Shown here in pieces: positions 43,118 to 52,307 of a stretch of DNA of 62,433 nucleotides. Under the pieces are notes generated by a model. It made no database searches. It was not told the origin of the DNA and saw only the letters and a program-made list of their open reading frames with translations. The stretch covers positions 1-62,433 of the forward strand of contig JAGWTZ010000013.1 of NCBI GenBank assembly GCA_028868695.1, written 5' to 3'. The first letter of the stretch is position 1, and every line of letters starts with the position of its first letter. Source of the DNA: Alphaproteobacteria bacterium. Lineage in GTDB: Bacteria; Pseudomonadota; Alphaproteobacteria; Rhizobiales; Aestuariivirgaceae. A program made the position numbers and the translations under genes.

Positions 43118-43608
43118 GGCTGAACCCTGTCTTCGAGGCGGAAGCGGATGATGCGGCAGACTTGCGCCAGCGCGGTTTGGAATTCCACCGCGGCGTCATT
43201 GTGGATGCGGCTTTCAAAGCCCGCCAGAATCTGGTGCTTGGTGGCGCCTTTCACGGCGAAGATGAAGGGGAAGCCGTTCTTCTCCTTGTAGGCGGTGTTG
43301 AGTTCGGTGAAGCGGGCAAATTCCGCCGCCGTCAGCGTGTCCAGCCCTGCACCCGCCTGTTCGCGGGTGGAATCCGGCGTCAGCCTGGCGCGGGTGGCAA
43401 GATCAGGGTGGGCGCGCAACAAGGCAAGCTGGGCTGGCGTTCCCTCGGCCACAACGGCGGCGGCGAAGGCCTCCACCATCGCATCACGCGACGAGAAGGG
43501 GCGCTTGCCGGCGGCGCGGGCGGCCACCCAGGGCGAATGTTCGGCAATCTCGCCAAAGGCCTGTTCAAAGGCCGGGGCGGAAAGGGCGTTGGCTTCCGTC
43601 AATTTCAT
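43114..43608 (-). CDS. uraD: 2-oxo-4-hydroxy-4-carboxy-5-ureidoimidazoline (OHCU) decarboxylase
   Basis: UraD decarboxylates OHCU to S-allantoin, the third step after urate oxidation. The protein has 164 residues from ATG 43608, which overlaps the puuD stop as ATGA. The frame is open six codons further upstream. Catalytic-region motifs LLRAHPDLA (with the key histidine), GFPFIFAVKG and the terminal arginine-rich helix IIRFRLEDRV are all present. It lies between puuD and guaD in the purine degradation run. Confidence 0.93.
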   Translation of the reverse strand: MKLTEANALSAPAFEQAFGEIAEHSPWVAARAAGKRPFSSRDAMVEAFAAAVVAEGTPAQLALLRAHPDLATRARLTPDSTREQAGAGLDTLTAAEFARFTELNTAYKEKNGFPFIFAVKGATKHQILAGFESRIHNDAAVEFQTALAQVCRIIRFRLEDRVQP

Positions 43609-44795
43609 TTCAGGCTGGCAATCCATGCACCAAGTTTGGCGCGCTCATCATCGGTCATTCCGGTCTTGTTGCCCAGAGGCATCGCATGGTTGCGCACCGC
43701 CTGGGTTTCAATCTGCGCGGCATAGCGCTTCATGTCTTCGACGCTGGCAAACATGATGCCCTTGGGCGCCTGCTTGATGGTGGCATCGGTGGGCGTTGCG
43801 GAATGGCAGGCCGTGCAGCGGTTTTGCACGATGGCGAAGGCTTCATCATCGCCCACCTTGGCCGCGGAGATGTTTGATTTGGCCGGTTCCGTCATCATCA
43901 TGGCGCCGGCCAAAGCGAGGCCAATCACAGGCACAGTCCAGGCGATGTCATGCATGTCATCGCCCACCTCATGGCGCAGCAGCGCATGGCGCGCCACGGC
44001 GCCGCCCAGCACGATGAGGCCGACCAGCGCCCAGGCCTGCGGGTGGCCGGTAATAATGGCATAGTGGTTGCTGGTCATCATGAACAGCACCGGAAGGGTG
44101 AGATAGGTGTTGTGGGTGGAGCGCTGCTTGCCGATGACGCCATATTTCGGGTCCGGCGTTTCGCCCCTGAGCAGGGACCCCGTGATCTTGCGCTGGTTGG
44201 GAATGATCACCGCAAAGACATTGGCGGCCATCATGGTGCCGATGAAAGCGCCGGTGTGGATGAAGGCGCCACGCCCCGAGAAGACATGGCTGAAGCCATA
44301 GGCGGCGGCCAGGATCAGCGCGAACACGCAAAGCGCCAAGACCCCTGTGTGGCGGCCGATGGGTGACCGGCACAGCAAATCATAGACAAGCCAGCCCGCC
44401 GCCAGCGAGGCAACGGAAATCGCCACCGCCTGCCAGGGCAGCAGCGGCAGGATCGCGGGGTCAATCAGGTAGGATTCCGCCTGCGCGTAGTACTGGACGA
44501 TGATGAGCAGGAAGCCGGTGATCCAGGTGAGATAGGCCTCCCATTTGAACCAGATGAGATGCGGCGGCAGGTTGGCGGGGGCCGAGAGGTATTTCTGCAC
44601 ATGATAGAAGCCGCCGCCATGCACTTCCCAGGCCTCGCCCTTCACGCCGGGCGGCAAGGGCGCATCAGCGCGCAGCGAGAGATCCAGCGCCACGAAATAA
44701 AAAGATGTGCCGATCCAGCTGATGCCGGCGATCAGGTGGCCCCAGCGGGTGAGGATGTTCAGCCATTCAAGCAGGAAGGGATCAAGTGTCGGCAT
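43605..44795 (-). CDS. puuD: Urate hydroxylase PuuD (membrane-bound, cytochrome c-linked uricase)
   Basis: PuuD oxidises urate to 5-hydroxyisourate without making hydrogen peroxide, passing electrons to a fused cytochrome c. The 396-residue protein has about eight transmembrane helices with conserved histidines (HLIAGISWIG, STHNTYLTLPV). A C-terminal periplasmic cytochrome c domain has its heme site CTACH at C327, C330 and H331 and a distal methionine in NHAMPLGN. This is complete and typical. A gap of 127 bases separates it from xdhC, the longest break in the purine run after uraH. Confidence 0.94.
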   Translation of the reverse strand: MPTLDPFLLEWLNILTRWGHLIAGISWIGTSFYFVALDLSLRADAPLPPGVKGEAWEVHGGGFYHVQKYLSAPANLPPHLIWFKWEAYLTWITGFLLIIVQYYAQAESYLIDPAILPLLPWQAVAISVASLAAGWLVYDLLCRSPIGRHTGVLALCVFALILAAAYGFSHVFSGRGAFIHTGAFIGTMMAANVFAVIIPNQRKITGSLLRGETPDPKYGVIGKQRSTHNTYLTLPVLFMMTSNHYAIITGHPQAWALVGLIVLGGAVARHALLRHEVGDDMHDIAWTVPVIGLALAGAMMMTEPAKSNISAAKVGDDEAFAIVQNRCTACHSATPTDATIKQAPKGIMFASVEDMKRYAAQIETQAVRNHAMPLGNKTGMTDDERAKLGAWIASLK

Positions 44796-44922
44796 GGAAG
44801 AAGGTGACCTGTTGCTGTGTCATTCACGATCAAGAAGTTGCGGCCCTGCTGGCTGGCCCGGCCTTCACAAGGTGCAAGGGCGGCGGGCTGCCGTCAATGG
44901 CTTTGCAAGGCCGCGCCATGGC
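44796..44922 (-). other. Gap between xdhC and puuD
   Basis: These 127 bases are the only sizeable break in an otherwise overlapping gene run. I see no gene, no strong promoter and no terminator here, so readthrough from xdhC into puuD is likely. Confidence 0.4.
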
Positions 44923-45765
44923 TCAATGCCCCATGGCCAGAAGCGGCGCTTCAGGCGCGGACTGGGCAAGGCCAAGGGCCTGCTGCCATTCGAGCACTTG
45001 CACGGCCACCGTGGCGGCAATCACGGCAGGGTGTTTTGAGACAATCTGCTTGCTGCCGATCGGGCAGGTGAGCCTGGCCAGCGCCTCCGGCCCATGGCCT
45101 GCGGCCACCAGCCGGCTCCAGAAGCGGGCGCGCTTGGTTTCGCTGCCGATGAGGCCCACATGCCTGAAGCGGGGGTTGCGCAAGGCCAGGTCAACAATCT
45201 CGAAATCCAGCGCGTGGCTGTGGGTCATCGCCAGCACAAGGCCGGGGGCATGCATGTCGGCCGGTGCGCCGAGGCGGCAGGTGACATTTTCAGGAACAGC
45301 GCCAGGGAAGGCATTGTCGCGCACATCCCACCAGGTGACGGTGAAAGGCAGCGGCGCCAGCGCCAGCACGAGGGCGCGGCCCACATGGCCAGCCCCCCAG
45401 AGATGCAGGTGAGTGGCCACATCACGCTCTTGGCCTGCTCGCAATTGCAGATCGGAAATATCAACCCTGGTGAAACATTCGAGGCTGAGTGTGACGCGCC
45501 CGCCGCAGCATTGGCCAAGATCCGGCCCCAGCAGCCTGGTGATCTCGCGGCGGGTGCGGGGCTTGCCCAACAAGGCCTGCGCCTCCGCCATGGCCTGCCA
45601 TTCCAGCGTGCCGCCGCCAATGGTGCCCGCAAAGCCGCGCGGCGTCACCAGCATTTGCGCGCCAACCTCACGGGGCGTGGAACCTTGCGCGGAAATCACT
45701 TCCACCATCACGCAAGCGCCCTGCGTTTCCAGCGCCTGAAAAGCCCTGGCCCAGAGCCCGCTCAT
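44923..45765 (-). CDS. xdhC: Xanthine dehydrogenase maturation protein XdhC
   Basis: XdhC binds molybdenum cofactor, helps add the terminal sulfur ligand and inserts it into XdhB. The 280-residue protein shows the N-terminal XdhC/CoxI domain (AQGSTPREVGAQMLV, GTIGGGTLEWQAM) and the C-terminal Rossmann domain (LHLWGAGHVGRAL, LAMTHSHALDFEIV, GLIGSETKRARF). Its ATG overlaps the xdhB stop by four bases, as expected for a dedicated chaperone. Confidence 0.94.
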   Translation of the reverse strand: MSGLWARAFQALETQGACVMVEVISAQGSTPREVGAQMLVTPRGFAGTIGGGTLEWQAMAEAQALLGKPRTRREITRLLGPDLGQCCGGRVTLSLECFTRVDISDLQLRAGQERDVATHLHLWGAGHVGRALVLALAPLPFTVTWWDVRDNAFPGAVPENVTCRLGAPADMHAPGLVLAMTHSHALDFEIVDLALRNPRFRHVGLIGSETKRARFWSRLVAAGHGPEALARLTCPIGSKQIVSKHPAVIAATVAVQVLEWQQALGLAQSAPEAPLLAMGH

Positions 45766-48059
45766 GGGCCGCCCATGGATTTGACGGCGCGCATGATGGC
45801 CTCCGGCGTGGCCGGGGCGTCAAGCTGGGGCACCACGCCGGGCTTGAGGCTGGCCACCGCATCCACCACCGCGCACCAGACCGAGATGGGCAGCAGCAAG
45901 GGCGGCTCGCCCACCGCCTTGGAGCGGTAGATGCTGTCCACCTTGTTGCCCTTGGAGGCAAAGAGCGCCACCCGGAAATCCTCCGGCACATCGGAGGCGC
46001 AGGGAATCTTGTAGGTGGAGGGCGCGTGGGTGCGCAGGCGGCCCTCGGCATCGAACACCAGTTCCTCGGTGGTCAGCCAGCCCATGCCTTGCACGAAACC
46101 ACCCTCGATCTGGCCAATGTCGATGGCCGAATTCAGCGACAGGCCGACATCCTGCAGGATATCAACGCGCGTCACCTTCATTTCACCCGTGAGCGTGTCG
46201 ATCAGCACCTCCGAGCACGAGGCGCCATTGGCAAAATAGAAGAAGGGGTGGCCCTTGCCGGAGGGGCGGTCCCAGTGAATGCCGGGCGTGGCGTAGTAAC
46301 CCGTCGAAGACAGGGAAATGCGCGCCGCCTTGCAGGCGGTGGCCAGTTCAGCGAAACTGAGCGACTTGCCGCCCGCCGAAACCTTGCCGCCGGCAAACAC
46401 CAGCGCCGTCTTGCGCACGCCCAGCTTCTTGGCAGCCAATTCGGCCATGCGCTCTTTGATGGCCAGCGCCGCCCTTTGCGCGGCCATGCCATTGAGATCA
46501 GTGCCCGATGACGCAGCGGTTGGCGAGGTGTTGGGCACCTTGTCAGTTCGCGTTGCGGTGATCGCCACATGGCCCACATCAATGCCGAAGGTTTCGGCCA
46601 CCACCTGCGCCACCTTGAGATAAAGGCCCTGGCCCATCTCGGTTCCGCCATGGTTGAGATGCACCGAGCCATCGCCATAGACATGCACCAGAGCGCCCGC
46701 CTGGTTCATCTGGGTGAAGGTGAAGGAAATGCCGAACTTCACCGGCACGAGGGCAAGGCCCTTCTTCAGGATGCGGTTCCTGGCGTTGAAGGCGGCGATT
46801 TCCTTGCGGCGGCGCTGATAGGCTGAAGTTTTCTCGAGCGTGGCCACGATTTCGGCCAGCACATGCTCGCCGATCTTCTGGCCATAGGGCGTTTCGTTGC
46901 GGGCCCTGGTGTAGAGGTTCTTCTTGCGCAGGCTGAGCGCATCGCAGCCCAGCGTGATGGCCGCCGCCTGCATCATGGCCTCGGCGAAGAGCACGCCCTG
47001 CGGGCCGCCAAAGCCGCGGAAGGCGGTGTTGGAAACGGTGTTGGTTTTCAGGCGCCGCGTGCCGATGTGATATTCGGGATAGAAATAGGCATTGTCGGCA
47101 TGGAACATGGCGCGGTCACAGATCGCGTCGGACAAGTCGGCCGAATAGCCACAGCGCGCAAAGAGATCAGCCGACATGCCGGCCACGCGCAAATCCTTGG
47201 CGAAGCCCACGTCAAAGGCGGCCTCAAAGTCATGGCGCTTGCCGGTCAGCATCATGTCGTCGTCCCGGTCAAGGCGGCATTTGGCGGGGCGGCCGGTGAC
47301 ATGCGCCGCCAGCGCGGCAAGCGCTGCCCATTGCGCGGCCTGGCTTTCCTTGCCGCCGAAGCCGCCGCCCATACGGCGGCACTCGCACGTGACCTTGGCG
47401 TCATCCACGCCGAGCATGGCGGCCACGCAATGCTGGATCTCGGTGGGATGCTGGGTTGAGGAATGCACCAGCATGCCGCCCTTCTCCTGCGGGACGGCAT
47501 AGGCAACCTGGCCTTCAAGGTAGAACTGCTCCTGGCCGCCGATCTTGAGGCTGCCTTTCACCCGGTGGGGGGCGGATTTCAAGGCGGCGGCAATGCGCTT
47601 GCTGGTGAAGGCATAGGGTTTGAGCAGGTCAGGCACCGGGCTGGCCAGCGCATCCTGGACCGTGACAACCGGCTTCTGCTTTTCAATTTCGATCACCGCC
47701 AGGCGGGCGGCGCGGCGGGCGGCCTCACGCGTTTCACCCACCACGGCGAAAATCACCTGCCCATGAAAGGCGATCTCGCCCTTGGCGAGGATGGGATCAT
47801 CTCCCGCCGCCGGGCTGCAATCATTCCTGGCGGGAATATCGCCCGGCATGAGCACGCAGACAACGCCGGGGGCGGCGCGCACCGCGGATAGATCGCACTT
47901 GATGATCGTGCCCTTGGCGCCATCGCGCGCGAAGCCCGGCACCACATGCAGCGTGCCCTCAATTTCCGGAATGTCGTCAACATAGGTGGCGGCGCCCGAG
48001 ACATGCAGTGCAGCACTGTCATGGGCGATGGGCTTGCCAATGGTGGCCAGCGGCTTCAT
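45762..48059 (-). CDS. xdhB: Xanthine dehydrogenase molybdopterin-binding subunit
   Basis: This is the large catalytic subunit that hydroxylates hypoxanthine and xanthine to urate at the molybdenum centre. The 765-residue protein begins with the aldehyde oxidase/xanthine dehydrogenase a/b hammerhead domain (HVSGAATYVDDIPE). It carries the molybdopterin-binding motifs GGGFGGKESQ, AFRGFGGPQG and GGTEMGQGLYLK and the catalytic glutamate near the C-terminus (SKAVGEPPLLL). It overlaps xdhA and xdhC by four bases on each side. Confidence 0.95.
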   Translation of the reverse strand: MKPLATIGKPIAHDSAALHVSGAATYVDDIPEIEGTLHVVPGFARDGAKGTIIKCDLSAVRAAPGVVCVLMPGDIPARNDCSPAAGDDPILAKGEIAFHGQVIFAVVGETREAARRAARLAVIEIEKQKPVVTVQDALASPVPDLLKPYAFTSKRIAAALKSAPHRVKGSLKIGGQEQFYLEGQVAYAVPQEKGGMLVHSSTQHPTEIQHCVAAMLGVDDAKVTCECRRMGGGFGGKESQAAQWAALAALAAHVTGRPAKCRLDRDDDMMLTGKRHDFEAAFDVGFAKDLRVAGMSADLFARCGYSADLSDAICDRAMFHADNAYFYPEYHIGTRRLKTNTVSNTAFRGFGGPQGVLFAEAMMQAAAITLGCDALSLRKKNLYTRARNETPYGQKIGEHVLAEIVATLEKTSAYQRRRKEIAAFNARNRILKKGLALVPVKFGISFTFTQMNQAGALVHVYGDGSVHLNHGGTEMGQGLYLKVAQVVAETFGIDVGHVAITATRTDKVPNTSPTAASSGTDLNGMAAQRAALAIKERMAELAAKKLGVRKTALVFAGGKVSAGGKSLSFAELATACKAARISLSSTGYYATPGIHWDRPSGKGHPFFYFANGASCSEVLIDTLTGEMKVTRVDILQDVGLSLNSAIDIGQIEGGFVQGMGWLTTEELVFDAEGRLRTHAPSTYKIPCASDVPEDFRVALFASKGNKVDSIYRSKAVGEPPLLLPISVWCAVVDAVASLKPGVVPQLDAPATPEAIMRAVKSMGGP

Positions 48060-49474
48060 GCGGCGATCACCCTCGTGTTTTTCTCTCCCGCCAGTTCAAG
48101 CAAAGCCTTTTTCAACAGGGCCTGGGCGGTTTCACTGCGATAGGCGGCGGAAGCGCGCATGTCGCTGATCGGCGCATAGTCATCCAGCACCACATCCAGC
48201 GCCGCCTCAAGACTTTTGCCGGTGAGGGCCGCCTCGGTTTTCAAGGCGCGCTTTGGGGTTGCCGCCATGCCGCCAAAGGCGATGCGCGCCGCGGTGATGA
48301 TGCCGCCTTCGATATCGAACCGGAAGGCGCCAAGCAGGGCGGAGATGTCCTCATCAAAGCGCTTGGTCACCTTGAAGGCCTTGAAATGCTGGTTGGCGCG
48401 GAGCTTGGGCACTTCCAGCCGCCAGACGAGTTCGCCGGGCTTGCGGTCCTGCTTGCCGTAATCGATGAAGAACTGTTCCAGCGGCATGTGGCGGGTTTCG
48501 CTGCCCTGGCGCAGTTCAAGCCTTGCGTCCAGCGCGATCAGCATGGGCGGCATGTCGCCGATGGGCGAGCCATTGGCGATGTTGCCGCCGATGGTGCCGG
48601 AATTGCGCACCTGGGTGGAGCCCAGGCGTTGCATGACCGCACCCAGATCAGGCGCCAGCGCGCCAAGGGCTGCGGCTGCGTCTTCATATGTGGCGCCACC
48701 GTCAATGAACAGGGCGGAAGGCGTGTCATGCAGCTGCGCAAAATCGGCGGCGCGGCCGGTGTAGATGATCTGCCTTTGCGGGCGCAGCAGCTTGGTGACC
48801 CACAGGCCCACATCCGTCGCCCCCGAGACAATGCGGGCCTGCGGGTGCCTCGCGGCCATGGCCGCAAGCGCTGAAGCGGAAGCGGGTGCGGCAAAGAAAT
48901 CAGCGCCATCGGCCACCAGCAGATCCATTGCCGAAAGCCCGGCCAAAGCGGCCACGGCCTTTTGCTCATCCTCGTGGAACTTGTCGCGCAGGCTGGCGCA
49001 GGCCTTGAGGCCGGCATCAATGATCGGCCGGTAACCGGTGCAGCGGCAGAGATTGCCGGCCAGCGCGGTTGTCACATCCTCGCGCGAGACAGCCTGCTTG
49101 GCATGGCCCAGCGCGAACAGTGACATCACAAAGCCCGGCGTGCAGAAGCCGCATTGCGAGGCGTGCAAATCCACCATCGCCTGCTGCACCGGATGCAGCT
49201 TGCCGCCAACGGCCAGGTCTTCCACGGTGATCAGTTCCTTGCCGTGGATCTGGCCCAGAAACAGGATGCAGGCATTGACGGCCCTGTAGTGCATGCGGCC
49301 CTGGCGCACCTCGCCCAGCACCACGGTGCAGGCGCCGCAGTCACCCTCGTTGCAGCCTTCCTTGGTGCCGCGTGATCTTTCAGTGAGGCGCAGGTAATCG
49401 AGCAGCATGGTGTCCGGGGCGAAATGCTCGACCCGCACCAGCTTGCCGCGCCTGAGGAATTGCAAGGCCATCAC
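48056..49474 (-). CDS. xdhA: Xanthine dehydrogenase iron-sulfur/FAD subunit
   Basis: The small subunit passes electrons from the molybdenum centre through two 2Fe-2S clusters to FAD and NAD+. The 472 residues contain the plant-type cluster [12 protein letters not shown], the second cluster CGFCTPGFV with CRCTGY, then a FAD-binding domain ([28 protein letters not shown]) and the CO dehydrogenase flavoprotein C-terminal domain. The start overlaps the uraH stop codon (ATGA). Confidence 0.95.
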   Translation of the reverse strand: MMALQFLRRGKLVRVEHFAPDTMLLDYLRLTERSRGTKEGCNEGDCGACTVVLGEVRQGRMHYRAVNACILFLGQIHGKELITVEDLAVGGKLHPVQQAMVDLHASQCGFCTPGFVMSLFALGHAKQAVSREDVTTALAGNLCRCTGYRPIIDAGLKACASLRDKFHEDEQKAVAALAGLSAMDLLVADGADFFAAPASASALAAMAARHPQARIVSGATDVGLWVTKLLRPQRQIIYTGRAADFAQLHDTPSALFIDGGATYEDAAAALGALAPDLGAVMQRLGSTQVRNSGTIGGNIANGSPIGDMPPMLIALDARLELRQGSETRHMPLEQFFIDYGKQDRKPGELVWRLEVPKLRANQHFKAFKVTKRFDEDISALLGAFRFDIEGGIITAARIAFGGMAATPKRALKTEAALTGKSLEAALDVVLDDYAPISDMRASAAYRSETAQALLKKALLELAGEKNTRVIAA

Positions 49475-49821
49475 GAACCCCGGTAGGTTGAATAGCCAAA
49501 GGGGGAAAGCAGCAGCGGCACATGATAGTGCTGGCTGGCATCGGCGATGCCGAAGGCGATGGGAATGACATCCAGAAACAGGGGCTCTGGCAGCGCTGCA
49601 TTCTGGGCGCGCAGATAATCGCCCGCATGGAAGCGCAGCTCATAATTCCCCGGCGTCAGGGCAGCGCCTTCCAGCAAGGGCTGGTCGGCGCGGCCATCGG
49701 CATTGGTGGTGATGGTCTTGACCAGTTCCGGCCGCGAGCCGGCGCGCAGCACGTCGATGCGCAGGCCTGCCGCAGGCTTGCCTTGCGCGGTATCAAGAAC
49801 ATGTGTGGTGATGCGGCCCAT
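49471..49821 (-). CDS. uraH: 5-Hydroxyisourate hydrolase
   Basis: UraH, a transthyretin-like protein, hydrolyses 5-hydroxyisourate, the product of PuuD, to OHCU. The 116-residue protein has the N-terminal [13 protein letters not shown] with the catalytic histidine, the conserved ELRFHAGDY, and the signature C-terminus [19 protein letters not shown]. It is the first structural gene of the purine run. The upstream gap separates it from the LysR regulator gene. Confidence 0.94.
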   Translation of the reverse strand: MGRITTHVLDTAQGKPAAGLRIDVLRAGSRPELVKTITTNADGRADQPLLEGAALTPGNYELRFHAGDYLRAQNAALPEPLFLDVIPIAFGIADASQHYHVPLLLSPFGYSTYRGS

Positions 49822-49925
49822 GGTGGTTCATTCCCGTTCGATTTCCGCGCCTGGCTTGGGCGCGGAACTGCAACAGATAGCACGGATGGGTTGTTCTAAA
49901 AAGACCTAAGCTTGGCCCGGTTTGT
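49822..49925 (-). promoter_or_regulatory. Candidate promoter region of the purine catabolic run
   Basis: On the - strand TATCTG (49879-49874) follows TTTTTA (49902-49897) at 17 bases. The -10 is fair and the -35 weak, which would suit an activated promoter. The upstream part is A+T-rich (TTGTAAACAAA), and LysR-type sites are often of this kind. This is a tentative reading. Confidence 0.3.
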
Positions 49926-50849
49926 TTACAATTTTGGAACAAGCGCGTGATCGCGCAGGTGTTCGGCAACCAGGGCGAGAAGCGCGGTGACGGCCGGGCG
50001 CTTCTGCATGGCGCGGCGCTTGAGGATCATCAGCTGGTCCGCCGCCAGAGACTTGTCGGCCAGGGGGATGAACTTGAGATGGCCGTCGCGCAGCTCCTGC
50101 TCGATGCCGATGGGGGTCTGGAAGGCGATGCAGCGGCCCTCGCGCGCCAGCGCCGCCATGAGGCGCAGGGAATTGCATTCAAAGGCCGGCGTCATGCGCT
50201 TGCGGCCCAGCGGCCTGTCCAAGATCGCCCGCAGGCTGAGGCCTTCAGACGGCCAGGCCAAGGGGTATTCGAGGCACTGGGCGAGGGTGAGCTTGCGGGC
50301 CTTGGCCAGGGGATGGCCGGGGGCCAGCACGGCGCCAACGCGAAGATCGCTCTTCTGCGCCACATCCAGCCCATCGAGGCGGCGGGGGTTGAAGGTGAAG
50401 CCCACTTCGGCGCGGTGTTCACGCACCAGCTCTGTCACCGCATCGGCCACCGCAACGGTGACGCTGAAAGTGATGCCGGGGTGGCGCTGGGCAAATTTCT
50501 GCAGGATCTGCGGCAGGATCGACACCGAGACGCTTTCCACCGTGGCAATGCGCAGTGTGCCGCGGCGCAGGCCGGTGATGCCATCCAGCTGTTCGAGGAT
50601 CTCATCCTGGCCCAGCTTGGCGGCGCGCAAGCCGCGCAGCAGGATTTCACCGGCGGGTGTCAAGGTGATGGAATGGCCGTCACGGTCCAAAAGCCCGGTG
50701 CCCAGCTCCTCTTCCAGCAGGCGCAATTGCCGGCTGATGGCAGAGGCAGCGACATTCAGGCGCCGCGCGGCGCCACGCACCGAGCCCGCCTCGGCCACGG
50801 CAAGAAAGTGGCGGCTGCCAGTGGCCAGAAAAGTGGGGCTGCGCTTCAT
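49926..50849 (-). CDS. LysR family transcriptional regulator
   Basis: The 307-residue protein has an N-terminal winged helix-turn-helix (FLAVAEAGSVRGAARRLNVA, then ASAISRQLRLLEEELG) and a periplasmic-binding-like effector domain from about residue 95. A good ribosome-binding site, AGGAG, precedes ATG 50849. It lies just upstream of uraH on the same strand and is the only regulator near the purine genes, so it probably controls them, with a purine intermediate as the likely effector. It may be cotranscribed with them or have its own unit; the sequence does not decide. Confidence 0.85.
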   Translation of the reverse strand: MKRSPTFLATGSRHFLAVAEAGSVRGAARRLNVAASAISRQLRLLEEELGTGLLDRDGHSITLTPAGEILLRGLRAAKLGQDEILEQLDGITGLRRGTLRIATVESVSVSILPQILQKFAQRHPGITFSVTVAVADAVTELVREHRAEVGFTFNPRRLDGLDVAQKSDLRVGAVLAPGHPLAKARKLTLAQCLEYPLAWPSEGLSLRAILDRPLGRKRMTPAFECNSLRLMAALAREGRCIAFQTPIGIEQELRDGHLKFIPLADKSLAADQLMILKRRAMQKRPAVTALLALVAEHLRDHALVPKL

Positions 50850-51011
50850 GCGGCTGCTCCTGCCGGGGAGAACGGCGGCCTGCCGCCCAAGGATGCCGCG
50901 ATGAGGTTGGTCACGCCCGCACAGGCCCGTTGCACCAAGGCCCTCGCCAAGGCTTGATTTTGCGCAAGTTCCGGTTCAAAGAGGCCACATTCGCCACACA
51001 AAAGGAAATCC
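50850..51011. promoter_or_regulatory. Divergent region between the LysR gene and infA
   Basis: The 162 bases between the divergent genes hold AGGAG for the regulator and AAAGGAAAT for infA as ribosome-binding sites. No clear -35/-10 pair or LysR-type dyad was recognised. Confidence 0.35.
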
Positions 51012-51233
51012 ATGGCCAAGGAAGAATTGCTGGAATTTGAAGGCACGGTTGCCGAACTCTTACCCAACGCCACGTTCCGCGTAAAGCTTGATCACAACGG
51101 CCATGAGATCATTGCCCACACTTCTGGCAAAATGCGCAAGAACCGCATCCGCGTTCTGGCCGGAGACCGGGTGATGGTTGAAATGACGCCCTATGACCTG
51201 ACCAAGGGCCGCATCAATTACCGGTTCAAGTGA
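51012..51233 (+). CDS. infA: Translation initiation factor IF-1
   Basis: IF-1 binds the ribosomal A site during initiation. The 73-residue protein is a single S1/OB-fold domain beginning [20 protein letters not shown] and ending GRINYRF, normal in length and sequence. It is preceded by AAAGGAAAT and followed three bases later by maf. The infA-maf-yacG order is a recurrent alphaproteobacterial arrangement. Confidence 0.97.
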   Translation: MAKEELLEFEGTVAELLPNATFRVKLDHNGHEIIAHTSGKMRKNRIRVLAGDRVMVEMTPYDLTKGRINYRFK

Positions 51234-51236
51234 GCC

Positions 51237-51875
51237 ATGCGTGAAATTCCGGCGCGGCTGGTGTTGGCAAGCGGCTCTCCGCGGCGGCTAGCGCTGCTGG
51301 ACAGGATCGGCCTGGCACCTGACCTTTTGAATCCCGCTGACATTGACGAGACACCCCAGCGCCGGGAAAGCCCGCGCCGCCTGGCGCTGCGCCTTGCCGA
51401 GGAGAAGGCCGCCAAGGCCAAGGACGCGCCGCAAGTGCGCAACCTTGGCACCGGAACCTTCGTGCTGGCTGCCGACACCGTGGTGGGGCTGGGGCGGCGC
51501 ATCCTGCCCAAGGCCGAGACCTTCCAGGACGCCAAGGATTGCCTCAGCCTGCTTTCGGGGCGTTCGCACTGGGTTTATTCCGCCATTTGCGTGATCGCGC
51601 CCAATGGGGCGAAAACCACCCGCTGCAGTGAAACCAAGGTGCGCTTCAAGCGCCTGACGCGCGACGACATGGAAAGCTATCTGCGCAGCGAGGAATGGAA
51701 AGGCAAGGCCGGCGGCTATGCCATCCAGGGCCGCGCTGAAGCCTTTGTGCGCTATCTTTCAGGCTCGCATTCAGGGGTGATCGGCCTGCCGCTATCAGAA
51801 ACCGTGTCGCTTCTGGAAGGTGCAGGCTTTCCTGTGCAGCAGCGCTGGATGAGCGCGCCACCCGCCGGGCTTTGA
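51237..51875 (+). CDS. maf: Maf family nucleoside triphosphate pyrophosphatase
   Basis: Maf proteins hydrolyse non-canonical or modified nucleoside triphosphates (dTTP/UTP or m7GTP types) and can delay septation when overproduced. The 212-residue protein has the N-terminal ARLVLASGSPRRLALL, the catalytic region FVLAADTVVGLG, and the GYAIQGRAEAFV and GSHSGVIGLPL motifs. The subfamily and exact substrate cannot be decided by eye. It lies between infA and yacG with three-base spacings. Confidence 0.93.
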   Translation: MREIPARLVLASGSPRRLALLDRIGLAPDLLNPADIDETPQRRESPRRLALRLAEEKAAKAKDAPQVRNLGTGTFVLAADTVVGLGRRILPKAETFQDAKDCLSLLSGRSHWVYSAICVIAPNGAKTTRCSETKVRFKRLTRDDMESYLRSEEWKGKAGGYAIQGRAEAFVRYLSGSHSGVIGLPLSETVSLLEGAGFPVQQRWMSAPPAGL

Positions 51876-51878
51876 GCC

Positions 51879-52070
51879 ATGGCCGAAGTGCTGAGCTTCA
51901 CCAAGCGCAAGCCCTGCCCCGTTTGCCACAAGCCCTCGGACCCGAAGCACCACCCCTTCTGCTCCGCCCGCTGCCGCGAGGTTGATCTCAACCGCTGGCT
52001 GGGCGGGCACTATGCCATTCCTGCCGTGGAGCAGGATGAGGAAATGCCGGGCGGGCCAGACGGCGATTGA
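51879..52070 (+). CDS. yacG: DNA gyrase inhibitor / zinc-binding protein YacG
   Basis: The 63-residue zinc-finger protein has four cysteines in the YacG pattern (C13, C16, C28, C32) and the following EVDLNRWLGG helix. E. coli YacG binds GyrB and inhibits gyrase. The same activity here is assumed from family. It closes the infA-maf-yacG unit and is followed by the separate promoter of tRNA-Phe. Confidence 0.92.
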   Translation: MAEVLSFTKRKPCPVCHKPSDPKHHPFCSARCREVDLNRWLGGHYAIPAVEQDEEMPGGPDGD

Positions 52071-52118
52071 GCCTTCCGGCGGCGCCCAAGTTTTCTGAAT
52101 CCGCCCCGCAAAGAGCGG

Positions 52119-52147
52119 TTGCCAGAGGCGGGATGATCTCCTATAGG
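52119..52147 (+). promoter_or_regulatory. Probable promoter of tRNA-Phe
   Basis: TTGCCA (52119-52124) and TATAGG (52142-52147) are 17 bases apart, placing the transcription start near 52154, about 40 bases before the mature tRNA. The A+T-poor surroundings make this pair stand out. Confidence 0.65.
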
Positions 52148-52193
52148 AGGCCCCGCAAAACCGCCCACGCGGAATTGCTGGGGTTTGCCCCAT

Positions 52194-52269
52194 GCCCAGG
52201 TAGCTCAGTTGGTAGAGCAGCGGATTGAAAATCCGCGTGTCGCTGGTTCGATTCCGGCCCTGGGCACCA
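52194..52269 (+). tRNA. tRNA-Phe (anticodon GAA)
   Basis: This is a complete 76-base tRNA with encoded CCA. The acceptor arm is GCCCAGG/CCTGGGC, the D-arm is AGCTCAGTTGGTAGAGC, the anticodon stem is GCGGA/TCCGC around TTGAAAA (anticodon GAA), and the T-arm contains GGTTCGATTCC. Five T residues directly after CCA (52271-52275) may end the transcript. Confidence 0.97.
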
Positions 52270-52307
52270 TTTTTCAGTTGCCCTGCCTTTCCCAAGAGCC
52301 ATTGACG

